Assembly (NCBI RefSeq): GCF_009301415.1
Contig: NZ_CP045073.1
Location: forward strand, 868,001-932,000
Length of the DNA: 64,000 bases
Direction: 5' to 3'
From: Paracoccus kondratievae
Lineage (GTDB): Bacteria > Pseudomonadota > Alphaproteobacteria > Rhodobacterales > Rhodobacteraceae
This document shows, piece by piece, positions 1 to 9,100 of the stretch. The translations under genes were made by a program, and so were the position numbers. Position 1 is the stretch's first letter; every line of letters starts with the position of its first letter. The notes below the pieces were generated by a model that made no database searches, had not been told where the DNA came from, and worked only from the letters and a program-made list of their open reading frames with translations.

Positions 1-319
1 CGACGCCCGCCGCCGTCACCATGTTCAGCGCCCCCGGCCCGATCGAGGTCGCGGCGACCATCAGCTGGCGGCGACGCTTGGCCTTGGCGAAGCCGATCGC
101 GGCCAGTGCCATGCTCTGCTCGTTCTGGCCGCGCCAGGTCGGCAGTTGGTCCTGCACCTGCTCCAAGGCTTCGGACAGGCAGGTCACGTTGCCATGGCCG
201 AAGATGCCGAAGACGCCCGCGAACAGCGGGACACGCGCGCCCTCGATCTCGGTGAACTGGTTGCAAAGGTAACGAACAAGGGCCTGGGCCATGGTCAGGC
301 GCACGGTCTTGCGTGGCAT
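1..319 (-). CDS. iolD: 3D-(3,5/4)-trihydroxycyclohexane-1,2-dione hydrolase IolD, N-terminal part
   Basis: IolD is the thiamine-diphosphate enzyme that opens the ring of the trihydroxycyclohexane-dione formed from scyllo-inosose in myo-inositol breakdown. Only the first 106 codons are in the window; the gene runs off the left edge. The visible part begins MPRKTVRLTMAQALVRYL and contains the motifs GVFGIFGHGNV, LPTWRGQNEQSMA and IGPGALNM, which I recognise as the IolD N-terminus (TPP-binding family, PYR domain). The ATG at 317-319 has a strong Shine-Dalgarno sequence, GGAGGAGGCGAG. It is divergent from iolG across about 105 bases that hold a palindromic operator. Confidence 0.93.
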   Translation of the reverse strand, partial: MPRKTVRLTMAQALVRYLCNQFTEIEGARVPLFAGVFGIFGHGNVTCLSEALEQVQDQLPTWRGQNEQSMALAAIGFAKAKRRRQLMVAATSIGPGALNMVTAAGV

Positions 320-368
320 CTCGCCTCCTCCTGCGGATGGTGTTTTTTCAGACGATACGGAATGATGA

Positions 369-402
369 TTGACAATGCAATAGTTCTGCAATGATTATTG
401 CG
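369..402 (+). promoter_or_regulatory. iolG promoter overlapped by a palindromic RpiR/IolR-type operator
   Basis: A perfect -35 hexamer TTGACA lies at 369-374. A -10-like GATTAT lies at 393-398, 18 bases further on. TGCAATGATTATTGCG at 387-402 covers the -10 and is a near-perfect copy of the palindrome in front of the RpiR gene at 9.6 kb. A second half-site, TGCAATAG, is at 376-383. The position suggests repression of iolG, and perhaps of divergent iolD, by steric block. Confidence 0.7.
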
Positions 403-424
403 AAACAAATTTCGGGAGGAACCC

Positions 425-1432
425 ATGACAGGAATCGCCGTCCTCGGCACCGGCCGCATCGGTCGCATGCACGCCGAAAACATCGCTGCCCATCCGCGCG
501 CCCGGCTGGCAGGCGTCTATGACATCCATGCCCCCGCAGCAGCCGAAGTCGCAGCCCAACTGGGCGTGCCGCGTTTCGATTCGGTCGAGGCGGCGCTGGC
601 CTCGGCCGAGGTGGATGCGGTGCTGATCGCCAGCTCGACCGCCACCCATGCCGATCTGATCGAGCAGTCCGTCGCGGCGGGCAAGGCGATCCTGTGCGAA
701 AAGCCCATCGACCTGTCGCTGGACCGGGTAAACGCTTGTGCAACGAAAATTGCCGGCACCAGCCTGCCGATCATGCTGGGCTTCGTGCGCCGCTTCGACA
801 GTGGCCATGCCGGGGTCCGGAAGGCCATCGAATCGGGCCAGATCGGCGAGTTGCATCAGGTCACCATCACCTCGCGCGATCCCGGCATGGCGCCCGACGC
901 CTATATCGAGGCCTCGGGCGGCATCTTCCGCGACATGACCATCCATGATTTCGACATGGCCCGCTTCATCCTGGGCGAGGAGGTGACCGAGGTCACCGCC
1001 ACCGGCTCGCGCCTGGTCGACCCGTCTCTGATGCAGCGTTGCGACGACTACGACACGGTGACGGTGGTGCTGAAGACCGAATCGGGCAAGCAGGCGATCA
1101 TCACCAACTCGCGCCGCGCGGTCTATGGCTATGACCAGCGCGTCGAGGCTTTCGGCAGCGCAGGCATGGCGATCTCGGAAAACCGGGCGCTGGATCATGT
1201 GCGGCTCTATGGTGCGGAATTCACCGACCGCGCCACGCCGCTGAAGAATTTCTTCATCGACCGTTATGCCGATGCCTTCGCGGCCGAGATCAGCGCCTTC
1301 GTCGATGCCATCGAGCAAGGCAAGCCGGTGCCGGTCGGGTTCGAGGACGGCCGGCAGGCACTGCTGCTGGCCGAGGCCGCGATCCTTTCCGCCGCCAAGG
1401 GCCGCACGGTCGCAACCAGGGAAATCGGATAA
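425..1432 (+). CDS. iolG: inositol 2-dehydrogenase (Gfo/Idh/MocA family)
   Basis: This 335-residue protein probably oxidises myo-inositol to scyllo-inosose with NAD+, the first step of inositol catabolism. The N-terminal Rossmann domain opens with VLGTGRIGRMHAENI, and the conserved CEKPIDL motif with its Lys is near residue 95. The C-terminal domain contains GGIFRDMTIHDFDMARF, typical of IolG. ATG 425 is chosen over an in-frame ATG at 398 because GGGAGGAACCC sits just before it. The aldehyde dehydrogenase gene follows after 3 bases, so the two are probably co-transcribed. iolD diverges upstream, which supports the inositol assignment. Related scyllo- or chiro-inositol dehydrogenases cannot be excluded. 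Confidence 0.9.
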   Translation: MTGIAVLGTGRIGRMHAENIAAHPRARLAGVYDIHAPAAAEVAAQLGVPRFDSVEAALASAEVDAVLIASSTATHADLIEQSVAAGKAILCEKPIDLSLDRVNACATKIAGTSLPIMLGFVRRFDSGHAGVRKAIESGQIGELHQVTITSRDPGMAPDAYIEASGGIFRDMTIHDFDMARFILGEEVTEVTATGSRLVDPSLMQRCDDYDTVTVVLKTESGKQAIITNSRRAVYGYDQRVEAFGSAGMAISENRALDHVRLYGAEFTDRATPLKNFFIDRYADAFAAEISAFVDAIEQGKPVPVGFEDGRQALLLAEAAILSAAKGRTVATREIG

Positions 1433-1435
1433 GCC

Positions 1436-2866
1436 ATGTATTCGCAATTCGGACTGTTCATCGACGGAAGCTGGACCCAGGGCACCGCCAGCGGCGAGGT
1501 CATCTCTCCGGTCACCGAAAAATCGTTGGGCCAGTTGGCCCTTGCCACGGTCGAGGACACGAAGGCGGCACTGGACGCCGCAGCCCGCGCCCTGCCGAAA
1601 CTGCGTGAGATGGGCGGTTTCGGCCGCGCCGACGCGCTGCACAGGGCCGCGGACGAGATGATCCGCCGCGCCGACGAGGCAGCGCGGATGATCTCGGCCG
1701 AGACCGGCAAGCCTATCGCGCAGGCGGGCCGCGAATGGGGCCTTGCCTGCGACCAGTTCCGCTGGTTCGCCGAGGAGGCGCGCCGCATCTATGGCCGCAT
1801 CGTCGACAGCCGCGTCCCCGGCGGCCGTTTCGAGGTGACGCGCGAGCCGGTGGGCATCGTCGGCGCCTTCACCGCCTGGAACTTCCCCGCCGCCTTGCCC
1901 GCCCGCAAACTGGCTCCGGCGCTGGCCGCCGGCTGTCCGGTGGTGCTGCGCCCGTCCTCGCAGACGCCGGGCGTGGCGATGGTGATGGTCGACTGCCTGC
2001 GTGCGGCGGGACTGCCCGACGGCGCGGTGAACCTTGTCGTCGGCTCGACCGGCGCAACCTATGCGCCGATCATGGCGGACAGCCGGGTGCGCAAGGTCAG
2101 CCTGACCGGCTCGACCCGCGTCGGCCAGCAGATGATCCGCGATGCCGCCGATACGGTGAAGAAAGTCTCGATGGAGCTTGGCGGCAACGCGCCGCTGATC
2201 ATCCATGACGATGCGGACCTGGAAGCCGCGCTGGACCTGACCGTGCCGACCAAGTTCGCCAATTGCGGGCAGGTCTGCGTGACCCCGGACCGGATCTTCG
2301 TCCATGACAGCCTGCACGACGCCTTCGTGGACGGATTCGTTTCGCGGGCGGCGCAGATCAAGCTGGGCGACGGGATGGACCCCGACACCGGCATGGGCCC
2401 GCTGATCAATGGTGGACGACTGGCGGAAATCGAGGAAATCGTCGCCGATGCCGTCCGCGCCGGGGCCAAGCTCGCGCATGGCGGCAAGCGTCCGGCGCAT
2501 CTGAACAGCGGCTTCTTCTTCGAGCCGACGGTGCTGACCAATGTTACCGACGACATGAGGGTCTTTGCCGGGGAGAACTTCGGTCCGATCGCCGCCATCA
2601 CCCGCTTCTCGACCGAGGACGAGGCGCTGGCGCGCGCCAATGCGTCCGACATGGGGCTTTCTGCCTATGCCTTCACCCGCTCGCCCGACCGGGCGCGGCG
2701 CATGTCGGCGGGGCTGAAGGCCGGCATGGTCGGCATCAACAGCTTCGCGCTGGCCGCATCCGAGGCGCCCTTCGGCGGCACCAACCATTCCGGCATGGGC
2801 CGCGAGGGCGGCATCGAGGGGATCGAGGATTATCTCGACACCAAGCTCGCGCAGATCGTGTTCTGA
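1436..2866 (+). CDS. NAD(P)-dependent aldehyde dehydrogenase, succinate-semialdehyde type
   Basis: This 476-residue protein of the ALDH superfamily should oxidise a semialdehyde or aldehyde to the acid. The catalytic nucleophile is Cys281 in NCGQVC, and the general-base Glu247 is in the MELGGN motif. The coenzyme loop reads SLTGSTRVGQQ. The usual KPS motif after the WNFP element is RPS here (Arg near residue 172), replacing the Lys that normally contacts the NAD(P) ribose or phosphate. Closest in look to succinate-semialdehyde dehydrogenases; the true substrate is unknown. Context between iolG and an HpaI-type aldolase suggests it handles an aldehyde released by that aldolase, which is an inference. 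Confidence 0.85.
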   Translation: MYSQFGLFIDGSWTQGTASGEVISPVTEKSLGQLALATVEDTKAALDAAARALPKLREMGGFGRADALHRAADEMIRRADEAARMISAETGKPIAQAGREWGLACDQFRWFAEEARRIYGRIVDSRVPGGRFEVTREPVGIVGAFTAWNFPAALPARKLAPALAAGCPVVLRPSSQTPGVAMVMVDCLRAAGLPDGAVNLVVGSTGATYAPIMADSRVRKVSLTGSTRVGQQMIRDAADTVKKVSMELGGNAPLIIHDDADLEAALDLTVPTKFANCGQVCVTPDRIFVHDSLHDAFVDGFVSRAAQIKLGDGMDPDTGMGPLINGGRLAEIEEIVADAVRAGAKLAHGGKRPAHLNSGFFFEPTVLTNVTDDMRVFAGENFGPIAAITRFSTEDEALARANASDMGLSAYAFTRSPDRARRMSAGLKAGMVGINSFALAASEAPFGGTNHSGMGREGGIEGIEDYLDTKLAQIVF

Positions 2867-2880
2867 GGGGAGGAAACGCG

Positions 2881-3687
2881 ATGTTCACCAACAAGCTCAA
2901 ACAGCAATGGGCCGAGGGGCGCGCCGCAATCAACGGCTGGCTGTCCATCGGCAATCCGCTGACCGCCGAGATCATGGCAGCGCAAGGCTATGACAGCATC
3001 ACCATCGACGCCCAGCACGGCGCGCTGGACTACAGCGCCGTGCTGCCCATGCTGCAGGCGATGCGGGCGTCCGGCGTGACGCCGATGGTCCGCGTGCCCT
3101 GGCGCGAACCGGGCGCGATCATGAAGGCGCTGGACGCCGGCGCGCAAGGCATCATCTGCCCGATGGTGAACTCGGCCGAGGAGGCGGCGGAATTCGTCAG
3201 CTACATGCGCTATCCGCCGCATGGCCAGCGCAGCTTCGGCCCGACCCGCGCCACCTTCGCCTATGGCGGCTATGGCGTGGCGGCGAACGATCAGGTGCTG
3301 GCGCTGGCGATGGTCGAGACCCAGCAGGGCATGGACAACCTGGACGCCATCGCGGCGACGCCCGGCCTCGACGGCATCTATGTCGGCCCGGCAGATCTGA
3401 CGCTGGGCACGCAGGAAGGCCGCCTGCCCCCCGCCTTCGACCGCGAAGAGCCCGAGATGATCGCGCTGCTTCAACGGATCAAGGACGCCTGCAAGGCGAA
3501 CGGCATCCGTGCCTGCCTGCATTGCGGCACGCCGGAATATGCCGCCAGGGCCATCGGCTGGGGGTTCGACCTGACCACGGTCGGCGGCGACACCCGCCTG
3601 CTGGCCGGTGCGGCCGCCGCCTCGGTCGCGACCTGGCGCGACCTGACCGGCTCCGCCCCCGCCTCTGCCACGAAAGGAGCCTATTGA
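2881..3687 (+). CDS. HpcH/HpaI-family 2-oxo acid aldolase
   Basis: This 268-residue class II, metal-dependent aldolase is related to 4-hydroxy-2-oxoheptanedioate aldolase (HpaI) and 5-keto-4-deoxy-glucarate aldolase (GarL). It should cleave a 4-hydroxy-2-oxo acid to pyruvate or a related acid plus an aldehyde. Family features are visible: ITIDAQHGALDYSA near the N-terminus, RVPW with the active-site Arg, the metal-ligand Glu in MVETQQG and the Asp in YVGPADLTLG. ATG 2881 follows GAGGGGAGGAAACGCG, a strong ribosome site. Its stop codon overlaps the next start by one base (TGATG), so translation is probably coupled. The substrate in this pathway cannot be read from sequence. Confidence 0.87.
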   Translation: MFTNKLKQQWAEGRAAINGWLSIGNPLTAEIMAAQGYDSITIDAQHGALDYSAVLPMLQAMRASGVTPMVRVPWREPGAIMKALDAGAQGIICPMVNSAEEAAEFVSYMRYPPHGQRSFGPTRATFAYGGYGVAANDQVLALAMVETQQGMDNLDAIAATPGLDGIYVGPADLTLGTQEGRLPPAFDREEPEMIALLQRIKDACKANGIRACLHCGTPEYAARAIGWGFDLTTVGGDTRLLAGAAAASVATWRDLTGSAPASATKGAY

Positions 3688-4655
3688 TGCCGCATCTCCT
3701 TGTTGCCGGAAAGCTGCATCCCGCGGGAGAGGCGCTGCTGCGCGAACTGCCCGCACGCGGCATCACCGTGGATTACGTGACCGAAGTTTCGGAACCTTCC
3801 TACGCGCCGTTGATCCACAAGGCCGACGCGCTGGTGATCCGCACCCAGCCGCTTTCGGCCGCGACCGTGGCCCTGGCCAAGCGGCTCAGGGTCGTCTCGC
3901 GTCACGGGGTCGGCTATGACGCGGTGGATCTTGCCGCACTCAACGACCGCGGCATCGCGCTGACCATCGTCGGGGACGTGAACTCGGTCTCGGTGGCCGA
4001 ACATGCGATGATGCAGCTTCTGGCGGCCGCCAAGCGCGTGCTGCTGGCCGACCGCGCGGTGCGTGACCCCGGCCAATGGGGCTGGCGCAACCGGCTGGAA
4101 CAGCGGGAAATCTCGGGCAAGAACCTGCTGATCATCGGCTATGGCCGCACCGGGCAGCGCCTTGCCCGCATGGCCGCCGGCTTCGAGATGACGGTCCGCG
4201 CCCATGACCCCTATCTTGCCCGCAAGGGCTGGCCCGAAGGTCCAGTCGCGGAGGCTGCCGATCTGGATGAGGGGCTGGCTTGGGCCGATTGCATCTCGAT
4301 CCACGTGCCCAGGGCCGACAAGCCGGTGCTGGGGGCAAGGGAGATCGCCCTGATGAAGCCCGGCGTCGTCCTTGCGAATACGGCGCGCGGTGGCGTGGTG
4401 GACGAGGCGGCGCTGGCCGAAGCGCTGGCCTCGGGCCAGGTCGGTTCTGCCGGGATCGATGTCTTCGACGAAGAGCCGCCCGGCAGCTCGCCCTTGTTCG
4501 AACAGCCGACCGCGGTGCTGTCGCCCCATATCGCCGGGCTGACCGCCGAATGCGGCGAACGCATGGCCATCGCATCCATCCGGAACGCGCTCGACTATCT
4601 GGACGGCACGGTTGATCCCGGTCTCATCGTCAATCCGACTTTCGCCCATGCTTGA
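3687..4655 (+). CDS. D-isomer-specific 2-hydroxyacid dehydrogenase
   Basis: This 322-residue NAD(P)-dependent oxidoreductase belongs to the family of SerA and hydroxypyruvate/glyoxylate reductases. The nucleotide-binding motif GYGRTG lies in the central Rossmann domain. The catalytic triad is visible as Arg in NTARGG, Glu in DVFDEEPP and His in SPHIAG. There is no C-terminal ACT domain, so it is not a long PGDH. The start at 3687 is fixed by the TGATG overlap with the aldolase and by GAAAGGAGC just upstream; an in-frame start at 3522 lies inside the aldolase gene. It probably reduces or oxidises a 2-oxo/2-hydroxy acid made by its operon neighbours. Confidence 0.87.
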   Translation: MPHLLVAGKLHPAGEALLRELPARGITVDYVTEVSEPSYAPLIHKADALVIRTQPLSAATVALAKRLRVVSRHGVGYDAVDLAALNDRGIALTIVGDVNSVSVAEHAMMQLLAAAKRVLLADRAVRDPGQWGWRNRLEQREISGKNLLIIGYGRTGQRLARMAAGFEMTVRAHDPYLARKGWPEGPVAEAADLDEGLAWADCISIHVPRADKPVLGAREIALMKPGVVLANTARGGVVDEAALAEALASGQVGSAGIDVFDEEPPGSSPLFEQPTAVLSPHIAGLTAECGERMAIASIRNALDYLDGTVDPGLIVNPTFAHA

Positions 4656-4891
4656 GAACCTGCGCCGCCGGCTCGCGGAACTCGGCGACAGCGTCGGACA
4701 GGCGACGGATCTGCGTTACGGCAGTGCCGCATTCATATCGGACCTGCCGCAGCGCCTGGAGCAGGATCCTCCAGCACCGTCGCGCAATGGCCCACCACCG
4801 CACAGCCGTGCCGAAACCCTGTCAATCGGTCGTCTCGTCCGCCATCTGGATGGCGGCTGAGTGCAACGTCACTTCAAACCGGATACTGCCC

Positions 4892-6016
4892 ATGTCTGAC
4901 AAACCCGTCCTGCGTATCGGCCTGATCGGCACCGGCTTCATGGGCAAGGCCCATGTCTTCGGTTTCGCCAGCGCGCAGAAGGTCTTCGACCTGCCTTACC
5001 AGCTGGAACTGCATACGGTCGCCGACGTCACCGAGGACGCCGCCGCCCGTGCCGCCGCCGATTTCGGCTTTGCCCATGCCACCGCCGACTGGCGCAGCAT
5101 GGTCGCGGACCCCCAGATCGACGTGATCGACATCACCGCCCCGAATGCGCTGCACAAGGAGATGGCCCTGGCCGCCATTTCCGCCGGCAAGCATGTCTAT
5201 TGCGAAAAACCGCTGGCACCGCTGGCCTCGGACGCGCGCCAGATGGCGGATGCGGCGGCGGCCAAGGGCGTCAAGACCCAGGTCGGCTTCAACTATCTCT
5301 GCAACCCGATGCTGCGGCTTGCGCGCGAGATGATCGCAGCGGGCGAGCTGGGCGAGATCCGCGGCTATCGCGGCCTGCATGCCGAGGATTATATGGCCGA
5401 TGCCGACGGCCCCTGGACCTTCCGCCACGATCCGGCGGGTGGCGGCGCGCTGGCCGATATCGGCAGCCATGCGCTGGCCACGGCGGAATTCCTGCTCGGC
5501 CCGATCGCCGAGGTGATGGGCGATTGCATCACGATGATTGGCCAGCGCCCCGACGGCCAGGGCAACATGCGTGCCGTGACAGTGGACGATGTCGGCCGCG
5601 CCTTCCTGCGCTTCGCGAATGGCGCGCAAGGCTCCATCGAGGGCAACTGGATCGCCACCGGCCGCAAGATGCAGCATGATTTCGAGGTCTACGGCACCAA
5701 GGGCGCGCTGGCCTTCAGCCAGGAGCGCTTCAACGAGCTGCATTTCTATTCGACCGCCGACGCGCCCGGCCGGCGCGGCTTCCGCCGCATCGAGGCCAGC
5801 CCCGACCACCCGCCCTATGGCCGCTTCTGCGTCGCCCCCGGCCATCAGATCGGCTTCAACGACCTGAAGGCCATCGAGATCGAGGGCTATCTGCGCGCCA
5901 TTGCCGGCGAGATCCCCGAGCCTTTCGGCTTCGCGGCCGGTCTGCGTATCCAGCGGCTGGTCGAGACGATCCAGCGCTCCTCCGCCGCGCGGCAGTGGAT
6001 GGCCGTCACGGCCTGA
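4892..6016 (+). CDS. Gfo/Idh/MocA-family oxidoreductase
   Basis: This 374-residue sugar or cyclitol dehydrogenase has the N-terminal NAD-binding motif IGLIGTGFMGKAHV and the catalytic-Lys motif CEKPLAP near residue 105. The C-terminal region contains GGGALADIGSHALATAEFLLG, typical of the GFO_IDH_MocA C-terminal domain. It is a distinct paralogue of the iolG product at 425-1432, since the C-terminal His motif differs. ATG 4892 begins the family N-terminus, although its ribosome site is weak. The preceding 236 bases (4656-4891) hold no gene I can support. Substrate unknown; a cyclitol isomer or sugar acid is likely from context. Confidence 0.85.
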   Translation: MSDKPVLRIGLIGTGFMGKAHVFGFASAQKVFDLPYQLELHTVADVTEDAAARAAADFGFAHATADWRSMVADPQIDVIDITAPNALHKEMALAAISAGKHVYCEKPLAPLASDARQMADAAAAKGVKTQVGFNYLCNPMLRLAREMIAAGELGEIRGYRGLHAEDYMADADGPWTFRHDPAGGGALADIGSHALATAEFLLGPIAEVMGDCITMIGQRPDGQGNMRAVTVDDVGRAFLRFANGAQGSIEGNWIATGRKMQHDFEVYGTKGALAFSQERFNELHFYSTADAPGRRGFRRIEASPDHPPYGRFCVAPGHQIGFNDLKAIEIEGYLRAIAGEIPEPFGFAAGLRIQRLVETIQRSSAARQWMAVTA

Positions 6017-6124
6017 GAATCCGCTGCCGCCTCCCTCCCGCGGCATCGGCTGGGGCGCTCCTCGCCCCTTCCCCCCGGGGTGCCCAGCTGCGCGCCGGGC
6101 ACCCACCTTTCGAAAGGGCTCTGC

Positions 6125-9100
6125 ATGTTCCGGAAGATTCTTGTAGCGAACCGAGGTGAGATTGCGATCCGCGTGATGCGGGCGGCAAACGAGCTTGGGA
6201 AGAAGACGGTCGCAGTCTATGCCGAGGAGGACAAGCTGAGCCTGCACCGCTTCAAGGCGGACGAGGCTTACCGCATCGGCGGCGGCCTGGGGCCGGTGGC
6301 GGCCTATCTGTCGATCCCCGAGATCATCCGCGTCGCGAAGGAATCCGGCGCCGATGCCATCCATCCGGGCTATGGGCTTCTGTCCGAGAACCCCGATTTC
6401 GTCGATGCCTGCAAGGCGGCGGGGATCACCTTCATCGGGCCGAGCGCCGACACCATGCGGGCGCTCGGCGACAAGGCCTCGGCGCGGCGCGTCGCCATCG
6501 GCGCCGGCGTGCCGGTCATTCCGGCCACCGAGGTCTTGGGCGAGGACATGGAGGCGATCAAGACTGAGGCCGCGACCATCGGCTATCCCTTGATGCTGAA
6601 AGCCAGTTGGGGCGGCGGCGGGCGCGGCATGCGGCCGATCATGGGCCCCGAGGAGCTGCCCGAGAAGGTGCGCGAGGGCCGGCGCGAGGCCGAGGCCGCC
6701 TTCGGCAATGGCGAGGGCTACCTGGAAAAGATGATCCTGCGCGCCCGGCATGTCGAGGTGCAACTGCTGGGCGACGGCCATGGCGGGCTCTATCACCTCT
6801 ACGAACGCGACTGTACCGTGCAGCGCCGCAACCAGAAGGTCGTCGAGCGCGCGCCCGCCCCCTATCTGACCCCCGGGCAACGCGCCGAGGTCTGCGAGCT
6901 GGCGCTGAAAATCGGCCGCGCTGTCGGCTATCAGAACGCCGGCACCGTAGAATTCCTGATGGATATGGATACGGGCCACTTCTACTTCATCGAAGTGAAC
7001 CCGCGCGTGCAGGTCGAGCATACCGTGACCGAAGAGGTCACCGGCATCGACATCGTGCAGTCCCAGATCCTGATTGCCGAGGGGGCGACCCTGGCCGAGG
7101 CAACCGGTGTGACCCGGCAGGAGGACGTGCATCTGAACGGTCACGCCCTGCAATGCCGGGTGACGACCGAGGACCCGCTGAACAACTTCATCCCCGACTA
7201 TGGCCGCATCACTGCCTATCGCAGCGCCACCGGCAACGGCATCCGGCTGGACGGCGGCACCGCCTATTCCGGGGGGGTCATCACCCGCTATTACGACTCG
7301 CTGCTGGTCAAGGTGACGGCCCATGCCCAGACCCCTGAAAAAGCGATCTCGCGGATGGACCGGGCGCTGCGCGAATTCCGCGTCCGCGGCGTGGCGACGA
7401 ATATCGAATTCGTCATCAACCTGCTGAAACATCCGGTCTTTCTGGACAACAGCTACACGACCAAATTCATCGACACGACGCCGGATCTGTTCGCTTTCCG
7501 CAAACGCCGCGACCGTGCGACAAAGCTCCTGGTCTATATCGCCGACATCTCGGTCAACGGTCACCCCGAGACCGCGGGCCGTCCTCTGCCCCCGGCCGAG
7601 GTGCGCGTCCCGGTCGTCCCGGCCCTCAAGGCCGACCCCGCCCCCGGCACGCGCCAGTTGCTTGAGGAAAAGGGCGCCAAGGCCGTCGCCGACTGGATGC
7701 TTGAACAAAAGCGGCTGCTGATCACCGACACTTCGATGCGCGACGGGCATCAGTCGCTGCTGGCCACGCGGATGCGCTCGATCGACATGATCCGGGTGGC
7801 CCCGGCCTATGCCGCGAACCTGCCCGGCCTGTTCAGCGTCGAATGCTGGGGCGGCGCGACCTTTGACGTGGCCTATCGTTTCTTGCAGGAATGCCCCTGG
7901 CAGCGGCTGCGCGATATTCGCGCCCGCATGCCCAACCTGATGACGCAGATGCTGCTGCGGGCCAGCAATGGGGTCGGCTACACCAATTACCCCGACAATG
8001 TGGTGCAAAGCTTTGTGCGGCAGGCGGCCAGGACCGGCGTCGATGTATTCCGGGTCTTTGACAGCCTGAACTGGGTCGAAAACATGCGTGTCGCCATGGA
8101 TGCGGTGATCGAATCGGGCAAGATCTGCGAAGGCACGATCTGCTATACCGGCGATCTGCTGGACCCGGCGCGGTCGAAATACGATCTGAAATACTATCTC
8201 AGCATGGCGCGCGAACTGCGCGATGCCGGGGCGCATGTCCTGGGCCTTAAGGATATGGCGGGGCTTTTGAAGCCAGCTTCGGCCAGCATCCTTGTCCGCG
8301 CCCTGAAGGAAGAGATCGGCTTGCCGGTGCATTTCCACACCCATGACACCGGTGGCATTGCCGGTGCCTCGATCCTTGCTGCGGCTGAGGCAGGCGTGGA
8401 TGCGGTCGATTGCGCCATGGACGCACTGTCGGGCAATACTTCGCAGCCCTGCCTTGGCTCAATCGTCGAGGCCCTGCGCCATACCGGGCGCGACACCGGG
8501 CTGGACATCGACGCGATCCGCCGCATCTCGAACTACTGGGAGGCAGTGCGCGAACATTACACCGCCTTTGAAAGCGGGCTGCAGGCCCCGGCCTCTGAGG
8601 TCTGGCTGCATGAGATGCCCGGAGGCCAGTTCACCAACCTCAAGGCGCAGGCACGCTCGCTTGGCCTTGAGGATCGCTGGCACGAGGTCGCACAGGCCTA
8701 TGCCGAGGTGAACCGGATGTTCGGCGATATCGTCAAGGTCACGCCCTCGTCCAAGGTGGTGGGCGACATGGCGCTGATGATGGTGGCGCAGGGGCTGACC
8801 CGCGAACAGGTCGAGGACCCGAACGTCGAGGTGGCCTTCCCCGATTCGGTCGTCGACATGATGCGCGGCAACCTTGGCCAACCCCCGGGCGGCTGGCCTG
8901 CGGCGCTGCAGAAAAAGGTTCTGAAGGGCGAGGCCCCGCTGACCGCCCGCCCGGGCGCGGCGATGCCGCCCGTGGATCTGGAGGCGACGCGCGCCGATCT
9001 GAGCCGTCAGCTAGAGGGCAAGCATGTCGATGATGAGGACCTGAACGGTTACCTGATGTATCCCAAGGTCTTTCTCGACTACATGGGCCGTCACCGGCAA

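Noticed and set aside
395..2788. 797-codon open frame on the minus strand
   Set aside because: Antisense to iolG and the aldehyde dehydrogenase, with no recognisable domain. High GC leaves stop-free frames opposite real genes.
4648..4860. small frame after the D-2-hydroxyacid dehydrogenase
   Set aside because: Starts at an ATG overlapping the stop, but has no ribosome site and no family likeness.
4874..8344. 1,156-codon open frame on the minus strand
   Set aside because: Antisense shadow of the Gfo/Idh gene and pyc. Its composition is His/Arg/Gly-rich with no family motif.
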